From NCBI GenBank assembly GCA_949316495.1, contig OX439006.1:45225918-45289917 (forward strand): DNA of 64,000 nt. The letters are read 5' to 3'. Shown piece after piece: positions 54,826 to 64,000 of the stretch (the first letter of the stretch is position 1; each line of letters starts with the position of its first letter). The stretch comes from Amphiduros pacificus. Its lineage: Eukaryota; Annelida; Polychaeta; Phyllodocida; Hesionidae. Made by a program: the position numbers and the translations under genes. The notes beneath the pieces were generated by a model. The model made no database searches, was not told the origin of the DNA, and saw only the letters and a program-made list of their open reading frames with translations.

Positions 54826-56610
54826 TTACTGGCCTGGATGCACAGTGTAGACAAAATCACTGGTCTGGTTGCACAATGCAGACAGGATCTCTGGTCTGGT
54901 TACACAGTATAGACAGGCTCAATGTGTCTGCTTGCACAATATAGACTGGATCTCTGGTCTGGATGCACAATATAGACATGTCACTGATCTGGTTGTACAA
55001 TATAGACAAAATCACTGGTCTGGGTGCACAATGTAGACAGGATAATAGGTCTGGTTGCACAGTTTAGACAAGATCACTGATCTGGTTGCACAGTGTGGAC
55101 AAGATGACTGGTCTGGGTGCACAGTGTAGACAAGATCACTGGTCTGGGTGCACAATGTAGACAAGATCACTGGTCTGGGTGCACAATGTAGACAAGATCA
55201 CTGATCTGGGTGCACAATGTAGACAAGATCACTGATCTGGTTATGCAATGTAGACAAAATCACTGGTCTGGGTGCACAATGTAGACAGGATAATAGGTCT
55301 GGTTGCCCAATGTAGACAAGATCACTGGTCTGGTTGGGCATTGTAGATATGATCACTGATCTGGTTGCACAATATAGACAGGATCTCTGTCTGGTTGCAC
55401 AATATAGACAGGATCTCTGGTCTGGTTGCACAGTGTAGACAGGATCACTGTGCAATGTAGACAAATATAGACAAGATCTCTGGCCTGGTTGTACAGTGTA
55501 GACAAGATCACTGGTCTGGTTGCACAGTGTAGACAGGATCACTGGTCTGGTTGTGCAATGTAGACAAATGTAGACAAGATCTCTGGCCTGCTTGTACAGT
55601 GTAGACAAGATCACTGGTCTGGTTGCACAGTGTAGACATTATCACTGGTCTGGGTGCACAATGTAGACACGATCACTGGTCTGGGTGCACAATGTAGACA
55701 AGATCACTGATCTGGTTATGCAATGTAGACAAAATCACTGGTCTGGGTGCACAATGTAGACAGGATAATAGGTTTGGTTGCCCAATGTAGACAAGATCAC
55801 TGGTCTGGTTGGGCATTGTAGATATGATCACTGATCTGGTTGCACAATATAGACAGGATCTCTGGTCTGGTTGCACAATATAGACAGGATCTCTGGTCTG
55901 GTTGCACAGTGTAGACAGGATCACTGTGCAATGTAGACAAATATAGACAAGATCTCTGGCCTGGTTGTACAGTGTAGACAAGATCACTGGTCTGGTTGCA
56001 CATTGTAGACAGGATCACTGGTCTGGTTGTGCAATGTAGACAAATGTAGACAAGATCTCTGGCCTGCTTGTACAGTGTAGACAAGATCACTGGTCTGGTT
56101 GCACAGTGTAGACATTATCACTGGTCTGGGTGCACAATGTAGACACGATCACTGGTCTGGGTGCACAATGTAGACAAGATCACTGATCTGGTTATGCAAT
56201 GTAGACAAAATCACTGGTCTGGGTGCACAATGTAGACAGGATAATAGGTTTGGTTGCCCAATGTAGACAAGATCACTGGTCTGGTTGGGCATTGTAGATA
56301 TGATCACTGATCTGGTTGCACAATATAGACAGGATCTCTGGTCTGGTTGCACAATATAGACAGGATCTCTGGTCTGGTTGCACAATGTAGACAAGATCAC
56401 TGGTCTGGTTGTGAACAGTGTAGACAAGATCACTGGTCTGGTTGTGAACAATATAGACACTATCACTGGTCTGGTCGCACACTATAGACAGGATCACTGG
56501 ATTGGTTGCACACTGTAGACAGGATCACTGGTCTGGTTGCACAATGTAGACAAGATCACTGATCTGGTTGCACAGTGTAGACAGGATCTCTGGTCTGGTC
56601 ATATACTGTA
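54826..56610. repeat. 1.8-kb minisatellite, 31-bp unit, with about 475-bp higher-order repeat
   Basis: About 55 copies of a unit of about 31 bp (ctggtctggttgcacaatgt plus agacaagatca). Blocks starting near 55,198, 55,673 and 56,149 repeat the same variant order 475-476 bp apart, so three higher-order copies exist. Minus-strand frames (LSTLYNQ, PVILSTLC) are artefacts of the repeat. Confidence 0.95.
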
Positions 56611-57239
56611 TCGTCAATGCTGCAAAATGTATGCAACATATCTGGTCTGGTTGCAGAATGTAGGTATAAGATCGCAAGTATTGCTGTACAATGAAGGCAA
56701 TTTATATGATGATTAAATTATAACTAATACAGAGGACAAATATATATGGCATGAATGACCACCTCGTTTTTTGTATATTGCATTGTCCTCACCCAGTATG
56801 ATTTGAATACTTGGATATGATTCTGGGGTTTTGATTTTAATATAGCAATGATATTCAGACCTAATGTATGAATGTTTTTTTAGTAAAAATTGCAAATGCA
56901 CCTTTTAAGTATTTATGTTTTTAGACAGATAATATCTAATACATTTCATGTCATTATCATCTGAAGGTAACATTTAAGATGACGGGATAAGCTATTAGCA
57001 AATTATGAAAATAATGAGGCTCCTTTTTATGTTTATAATTGGAATAAAACTTCAATTCCTGGATAAGCGTTTTTTTACTTTTCCTTCATCATCACCCTTC
57101 AAAATTTATAACCTAGAAGATCATTATAAAGATGACTACAAGACAACATACACTAGAATCTAAGAATCACAGTTGGTATGCGTTACATGTACTTAGCGTA
57201 CAGATAAACATTTGCCATGAACCAAAAGTGTGAATAAAT

Positions 57240-57440
57240 ATGCCGGACTATCATTTACAATCCAATATAGAGGACTGGGCAGCGGTGCATGTCGGGACCG
57301 ATGAGAGATAGTGCCAGATAGGAGAAAATCCCGTGGATCCCGACTGGTCACCGTGCCAAGATCGGTCCGGAAGTGATGGGCGGGGACCCGACCACAGGAA
57401 GTTTGCACTCTCCTTCTGTGGCATGTTAACACACACAGAG
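57240..57440. other. GC-rich island
   Basis: Short GC-rich block (gtcgggaccgatgagagata ... gggcggggacccgacc) in AT-rich surroundings. No protein recognised. Confidence 0.3.
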
Positions 57441-57714
57441 CAAACCTCACAGACAATATAACACAGATTTATATCGGCTGGATTAATGTATTAGTGGAAT
57501 AATAAGAAGATCTTCATGTGTATGGCGTACTTAACCACTTCCTAGCCACCAACGAGATTTGACCGCTAACATCTAATTAGTAGTTTGTAGTTTTAGTCTA
57601 TGGCTAAGTACACTCATAAATGTATGATGGATGCCTGAAAGTTGACAGGTGATTCACACCTTTATGTAAATAAGCCGGATTCCCTCCATATCTATCAGAA
57701 TTCAAAGCACATTA

Positions 57715-57890
57715 TTAGAATATAGCATCATAAGAATAAAGCATCATGAGAATAAAGCATCATTAGAATAAAGCATCAATATATAAAGCACCATTAGAAT
57801 AAAACATTATTAAAACAAAGCTTCAACAGAATAAAGTATCATTAGAATGAAGCATCATAAGAATAATGCATCATGGGAATAAAGAGTTAT
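57715..57890. repeat. short tandem repeat, unit about 16 bp
   Basis: About ten imperfect copies of agaataaagcatcatt. Confidence 0.85.
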
Positions 57891-58765
57891 TGCAACATGT
57901 TTTAACTTTAGTTTTGACAAATCAAATTGAAATAGGTCCAAAGCCATTACTGCAAATTTCCTATCATGACAAATCAAATAAAAATCACAAAAGTGTGTGA
58001 TATTATGGAGAAAATAATTTCAGTCTGATGGGGTTCGAGAATGGAATGACTAACCAAATTATCTCAAACCATGTGCACCCTTTCCGATTTGAATATATGG
58101 GATTTCATGAATATCAAAATGTGAAACTTGTTTTATCTTTCCTATTTTGTATTGTGAATAATGGACACAAAAATATCTTTCTGAAGTTATTATCCTGAGT
58201 AAACGTGTTTTAAAAAATAACTATTTTTTTTTAAATAATGAATAAAATTGGTTATGTTAATGTACATGTATAATCAACATTAAACTTTCTGACAACACTA
58301 GCACATTCGCCTGAAAATATTTTCTTTCTATTTGGACAATACTAAGAAAAATATCAACAACTGCATTTGAAGAAGGGCTCTGTTCAGGGTTATCCTGGTA
58401 GGAAAGTTGTTTTACAAATAGATGATTGGTGCAGAACATATTTGGAGCCCTGTGCATTGAGTATTTACTATAATATGGGATTATACTCATCCCGTTCTGA
58501 ATAAACAGAGCAAGTTACTACAGATCCAAGTGACAAAAGCGCTTCTGACTAGAATGTAGAAAGCACAAGAGAGAACAAAGAATACAGTATACTTCATCTC
58601 GATTATGATATAAAAATATATATCTTATAATTTAATTATACAGCATCCGCTGAAGACTCTTGTCTTGAAAATCAACTTTTAGCTTATAAAAGGACTTAAT
58701 CTCGTTCCAAGTGTAGGTTGATGTACGTATCTCCGAGTCTATATTGTAAAAACCGAACAAGGTTT

Positions 58766-59005
58766 GAAATATTGATAAAAAAAATACTAAATTAAAAATA
58801 TTAAATATACAATACATGTTATAAGACCATGTACAACCGATCAAGAAAAAATAAGATATTGATAAATAAAATACTAAATAAAAATATCAAATATAAAATA
58901 CATGTTATAAGATCATGTACAACCGATCAAGAATAACTAAGATATTGATAAAAAATACCAAATAAAAAATATCAAATATACAGTACATGTTATAAGACCA
59001 CGTAC
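58766..59005. repeat. tandem repeat, three units of about 85-90 bp
   Basis: Three AT-rich copies each run from gatattgataaa through tacatgttataag to catgtacaaccgatcaagaa; the last is truncated. Confidence 0.85.
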
Positions 59006-59689
59006 AGGCAGCTGCAGATGACACAAACAACTCTCTTATCTGGAAGATACATTTCAATGGTATCATCTCAGCGTGACTGGATTATGTAGGATTATATCAT
59101 CACGTTAATCTTATCAGTGGGGTGTAACAAGATGAGGCAGATTTGCCTCATGACAGGTTACGACAGGAGTTGCACCGTCTGATGTCTGTTTGAGATGTGT
59201 CTACTACCCCCCTACCCCTCCCGTTGTCTTATCTTTATCTCCCCTGCTTGTACATTTCCAAGATGGTAATTAGCAATGTTTGACCATTTTCTCTGCTGTA
59301 ACAAGTTTATGTAATGTGCGATAGTAATATTAGCAATTCAAATCTCCTCCCTCTGAAGAGCTCGATAATACTTCCACGTGCCCCTAATTATGCCATGGCA
59401 ACAAAACGTGCGTCCGATCCTCTCCCCCAACAAGGTAGAGCAATCTCATCCCCACCAAAACTATATGTAACATGGACGAACTAGCAGTATAAGTGATACA
59501 TGTTATCTCGTATTGTTTTCATCAAAATAAAAGAGAAAAAATGAAGCAAAATCAAGATATGTTGTCTTAAAATCGTGTTTATAATGCTGATCAACGCTCA
59601 CAACGGGTGGTTGAGAGATCCAATTGCCTTGTTGGGGGGCTTACTTAAGAAGTGGTGCAGGTAATATGTCGGTAGGATCAAAGAGGGGA

Positions 59690-59860
59690 GTTACTGCATA
59701 CCTGAGGCGGAGTGTGATCGCCTGGACGGCAGCCCGAACAGGTGCCAAGCCGGGCACTCGCCGCGGACACCAGCCGCGGAATTCCCCTTCTCCCGACCGC
59801 CTGAATCATTCCCGCCCCCGCCTTGAACATCTCACTGCGGCGTCTTCTTTTTGATGTCAC
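59690..59860. other. GC-rich island with adjacent TCF-like site
   Basis: GC-rich block directly preceded by GGATCAAAG (59,675-59,683). Short frames on both strands are unrecognised. Same character as the islands at 33.9 and 53.9 kb. Confidence 0.3.
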
Positions 59861-60082
59861 CCTTAATATGAACTATAATGCTAATGGAATGTCAAATATA
59901 TTGACACCTAGAAAAACAAAAGAAATAACCATATGCTGTACGACAGGGTCAAGGAGGTACGAAGCAGAAGGTGACTAAATGGTGTGTCAGGGGAAAAGGA
60001 CAAGTTGTATGTCCGAGCAAAAGGGCAAAGATCTTTTTTTTTCAAAAGTTTGAACTACTCAATGGAGGGCAAAGTTTGGTTG

Positions 60083-60084
<2 letters not shown>

Positions 60085-60128
<44 letters not shown>
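60085..60128. repeat. poly(T) tract, 44 bp
   Basis: Uninterrupted T run. It could be the A tail of a minus-strand retrosequence, but I see no identifiable body. Confidence 0.95.
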
Positions 60129-60129
<1 letters not shown>

Positions 60130-60392
60130 TCCCTGTGGCATTTTTTCATTATTTATGAATGTGTGAATTCCGACAAGAGCTTTACCATCTGTTGGCTGAA
60201 GAATATTGGGACCCAGACAGTCAAAGTTCTGTAAAAACATGTCACCTGGCAAAATATCTAAATCCAATATTCCTTGGATTACAGTTCAAGTCAATAAAGG
60301 GGACAACAGGCGCGACACTAAGCGCGTGGACGTGACCATTATATTTACCAAACGTAAGAACACATGCAGACAGATAATATATGTTTTGTATC

Positions 60393-60520
60393 TGAATATA
60401 TAAGATCCTTCCTTTTGATGACAGTGAATATATAAGATCCTTCCTTTTGATGACAGTGAATATATAAGATCCTTCCTTTTGATGACAGTGAATATATAAG
60501 ATCCTTCCTTTTGATGACAA
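60393..60520. repeat. 32-bp tandem repeat, four near-perfect copies
   Basis: Unit tgaatatataagatccttcc plus ttttgatgacag. Four copies, the last with a changed end. Low divergence indicates recent expansion. Confidence 0.95.
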
Positions 60521-60524
60521 TGTT

Positions 60525-61690
60525 CGTGAACATTAAGGAAGTCCATTAATATTATTGAGAAAGGCAGAAAATAAGTATACAGAGATGATAACAAAGGGCG
60601 TATTTTACAATTCGCAAACTGCTAAATTATATTTTGCTACTCAAGTATATTATTGAACAGACAAGAGTGTCTACTAGGTAATCGCCGAGTAACCGTCGGG
60701 TACCTGACCTGCCAGTGACCACTGCTTCGCCCGGCCCTTCACTTTGGCATTTACACCGTAGATTTTGACATATGAATTTTAAGCCAGTATTCAGATATAT
60801 AATAACATGTGGTATCTTTGGAATAATTTCATCTTAACTTTTGTTTTATTGAAAAATGTATGGTCAATCGCAAAGAAAATTAAAACCCTTCATACTTTTT
60901 TTTCTAACACTTTTCAATTTTAATCTTGTCCAGATATGTGGTGTTTAATAGGAATAAATGAATTGGGATATATAATAAGTTTATCATGTGATTGACCTGA
61001 GACTTGATGAGTCTCAACAGACAAAAGTACAGCGATAATGTAGGAGTGAGTGTTGCCATGATAGGCAACAAGATGATCGGGATTTGTTTGTTTTATCATC
61101 ATGCTAGTATAAATAATAGAAACTGACATGCCTATATGACACCTGTGGGAGATGAGCACTGCTCTTCCTCGTGTCAACCCCTCCAGCGCCCCCTTGATCC
61201 CTGCCTGGTTACCGCCTATCTAGCTCCAGCGTATCCAGGACAAACCCCTTATTTAACTAACCATTCTGTTAAACTTAATTATGCAAATAATAAAAACTTT
61301 TTATCTGCAAATTAAATAGATCAAGCATTTTGCAATTAGAAAAAAAAAATTTGTAGAAGAAATAAATTTTCTAAGATATATATTTTTCAATAGAAATAAA
61401 TATTCTAAGATACCGTGGACAAGGATATGTGAGAGATATTGGCCCCTGGATGCGCTGATCGCATGGCTTGCCCTCAATGTGTGTTCTGAGCTATTAGAAG
61501 TGATTGGCTTTTATCTGTACTTATCATTTGTTTCAATAGTGTGGCAATGTATATACATGTATCTGTGTTGATCCCCACCACACACCCTATGTCTCACCTT
61601 GACACCACCCACTGATAAACCACCGCCTCACATTAATTGTCTTGAGAAACTTTCATCTTCACAAGAGAGACACCAGAAGACCTAGAGTTT
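60525..61690. other. intergenic stretch upstream of the SNAG-domain exon
   Basis: AT-rich with no gene recognised. A CTCF-like ccagcgcccccttg is at about 61,183-61,196. No clear TATA box was seen close to the SNAG exon. Confidence 0.4.
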
Positions 61691-61715
61691 GAAGTTTGAG
61701 GTTTGAAGGTTAAAG

Positions 61716-61791
61716 ATGCCGCGCTGTTTCCTGGTTCGGGAGACTCGATCTCTGGGAGATGAGGTGACCAACACAGATCACGACAATACAG
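61716..61791 (+). CDS. first coding exon of a SNAG-domain transcription factor (partial)
   Basis: ATG 61716 opens MPRCFLVRETRSLGDEV and 8-9 further residues (25 codons plus one base) up to the donor ACAG|GTCAGT at 61792. MPRxFLV at the extreme N terminus is the SNAG repressor motif of Snail, Scratch, Gfi, Insm and Ovo-like zinc-finger factors, which recruits LSD1/CoREST-type corepressors. The usual residue 4 is S, A or G; here it is C. The RSLG that follows is reminiscent of Ovo-like proteins, but this is weak. No zinc-finger exon was found in the remaining 2.2 kb, so the gene probably continues beyond the window. Confidence 0.65.
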
Positions 61792-63600
61792 GTCAGTGTC
61801 ACACCTAAAATATGAATTGTCTTTTTCCTTTTCTTTTTTTTTCTTTTTTTTTAATGCATGTTTAATTCTTTAAATGCATGTTTAATGCATGATACAGAAT
61901 AAGTGTGAAACAACTTTAATCACAGTTCTTTTTTTCTCCCAGATAATAATTGTTTAAATAAGGATTTATGTAGATTGTGATAGAATGATGTTTATTTCAA
62001 CATAAATTATAACTTTATTGCGATAGAAGACTGCGCAGTATATATCGACTATAATAGGTGTTTTCATCTTTCATTTATTTTTATCAATTTATTTCGCTAT
62101 GAACCAACATATAACTATTATTGCCTACAAGCTTCTTGTAGGCTTTTTATCGAATTGTGTTATCCTTAAAGTTAAATTAACTTATTTAAAAGTGTATATA
62201 ACATGCAATTTTATTCATCCAAAATATTTTACTAAATAGTTTTGTTCATATAGAATATATTATCTAATAGGCAAGAATGGTTGTTCAACGTTTCATAAAT
62301 TTTGGGTATTTGGATTATAATCATGGTTTTCATTTATTCCAACCCGGGGTTGTTACGCTTTACGGCCCGACTCCTATCGCCAGACCGGGTCACCTCAAGC
62401 TCCCTCCTGTCATATTGACTTGGTATTTCTTGGTATTTGATGGTCACTTTGAGATGGCAATGGACGATACTACAGCAAGTATGTCAAAGCGTAGCAGAGC
62501 CATTAATGCGCACAGATAAATGGGAACATCTCCATGTTTACGCCCTCGCTTGAGAATCTTGTCCTTGCGCTCTAAGTCCGCTTAATCGAATAAATCTCAC
62601 TTTGAGTTTATTTATCAGTTTCAATTATCAAGCTGCGGGGTGGTTTAATACCATAGGATCAATGAGTACACTCTGAAGTGGCTGCTCAGTCCCGGGGAGA
62701 GATGAGATGTCCCGCCGCAATCACAGACTCCGCGGCCGAGGATCGCTTAATGACCGTCGCGGGACCCTGACACGCAGGCTTCAGCCCCTTGTATAAGAGC
62801 CGCACGAATCGCCGAACCGACCGGAAAATACATAATTACACTAAGTGATGTTTAGACTAAGTTATATTTGTGATTGAAACTGTGCATTAAATTAACTTTA
62901 CAATAATATAAGCAAAATTCAGTGCATGTCAATATATCAACGGACATTGGCCTGCCACGCAGGGCGGGAAGTAGGTATCTGTGGTTACCCGCCTATGTCC
63001 GGGCCCCGGCATATGGACGCTTCTCCGCCCGACGGAACACAGTCCGAAGTCTTCTGCTAACTCCGCTACCACGTAGAGCATGGCCACTCAATATGCGGCG
63101 AGCGCAGTAAACATTCTGATATATTTGTGTATATCTGAATGTACAAATTATTGCCAAACAATTTATCAATACCTCTTATTGGGTATTGAATTTATGCAAT
63201 AAACTGCCACAATTAATCACGATAAATGACATCAAAATAAAGAGAATAAATCTTAATTTGTGAAATGCTAATGAGAATCAAGGGATCTTTTCCTTCAATA
63301 TGCTATTGAAGTGTTAGTCTTTTAGCTATATTGAATAAAGAAGTAATTTTCAAAGGAAACAGACCGAATTCCCGCAAACTTTACCATAGCTACCAACAGA
63401 CAGTGGTGCAAACTGCCACAGATTGTAAGATGGCAGGTGATACGGGAAGGTCTACAGTGTTCCCGAGGAGTCAGCGGTAGTCCCGGAGAGGCTGGGAGGG
63501 CCAGGCGATTGGTCCCTCAGCGGCGATAAGCGTGATGTCAAGTGGGCCACTCTAATAAAATTGCCGCACAGTTAGGACGGAATTGCCCTTTCCTCCTAAG
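61792..63600. other. probable intron of the SNAG-domain gene
   Basis: No exon recognised. GC-rich islands at 62,660-62,830 and 62,940-63,120 interrupt AT-rich sequence. The frame at 62,277-62,519 has no recognisable domain. Confidence 0.4.
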
Positions 63601-63639
63601 AATACAACAATAAAAAAATTATATTCTTTGTATCATAGC

Positions 63640-63930
63640 GCACCCCTTTTCAATGTCGAGGGAGATACTGTCATAGCGCAACCATCGCGATGAGAAAGAT
63701 ACTGCCATAGGGCTCCTACCCCCTATTGACGAGGAAGATACTGTCATAGGGCTCCTACCCCCTATTGATGAGAAAGATACTGTCATAGGACATTTGTCCC
63801 CAGTGATGAGAAAGACACAGACATGTGGCATCAGACCCATAAGTGATGAGAGACACACTGTCATAGGGCACCTACCCCTCCCTCCCCACCCCATTGATGA
63901 GGGAGATACTCTCATAGGGCACCTCTCATC
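63640..63930. repeat. imperfect minisatellite, unit about 40 bp
   Basis: About seven diverged copies of gagaaagatactgtcatagg followed by gctcctaccccctattgat. The minus-strand frame across it is an artefact. Confidence 0.8.
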
Positions 63931-64000
63931 TCCAGCACCAATCACATCCTGCCTATCTCTGTAACCATCTCATCTAATTCACACAAATGAAGATGGTACA

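Noticed and set aside
55198-56497. Minus-strand frames of 74-138 aa (LSTLYNQ-type repeats)
   Set aside because: Products of the 31-bp minisatellite read on the opposite strand.
60055-60267. Poly-K or poly-F frames around 60.1 kb
   Set aside because: Caused by the 44-bp poly(T) tract.

Overview
The window is eukaryotic nuclear DNA: split genes with GT-AG introns, long AT-rich spacers, SINEs, LINE and Helitron remnants, an LTR retroelement and several minisatellites. The odd-skipped (Osr) gene and the SINE tail (a motif I associate with mollusc SINEs) suggest a marine spiralian, most likely a mollusc. The species cannot be read from the sequence.

Layout. 0-5 kb is a graveyard of repeats: two tRNA-headed SINE copies, a decayed Helitron with its HUH (PHIHCLLW) region, a LINE endonuclease fragment and three copies of a second SINE family. 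5.1-10.6 kb is a young, whole-looking Ty3/Gypsy element with identical 130-bp LTRs and a 5-bp target duplication, nested in an older Gypsy remnant. 11.7-13.5 kb holds two inverted-repeat (MITE-like) elements and a broken multicopy gene fragment. 16.3-29 kb is one large zinc-finger gene on the + strand (about 1,714 aa, about 25 C2H2 fingers), assembled here from six coding exons with matching phases. 29-43.8 kb is gene-poor. It holds an intron-bearing tRNA-Lys(UUU), CTCF-like motifs, a paired TCF-like site and a 3.4-kb minisatellite. 43.8-52.6 kb is an odd-skipped related gene: CCAAT and TATA boxes, six exons, five fingers and a poly(A) signal. 53-61 kb is non-coding with GC-rich islands and more minisatellites. 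At 61.7 kb the first coding exon of a SNAG-domain factor begins and probably continues past the window.

How the genes relate. All three protein-coding host genes are on the + strand and encode DNA-binding zinc-finger or SNAG-type regulators. The GC-rich islands and motif clusters around the Osr gene are plausible parts of a developmental regulatory landscape, but this is inference.

The most unusual signal is in the large zinc-finger gene. Two successive introns begin with minisatellites whose unit is the exon end plus its splice donor: a 45-bp unit with 7 donors, then a 44-bp unit with about 37 donors. A third, protein-coding 45-bp array lies near the C terminus. The first intronic array stays open and in frame and could lengthen the protein in 15-residue steps; in the second, the next donor I checked brings a stop codon.
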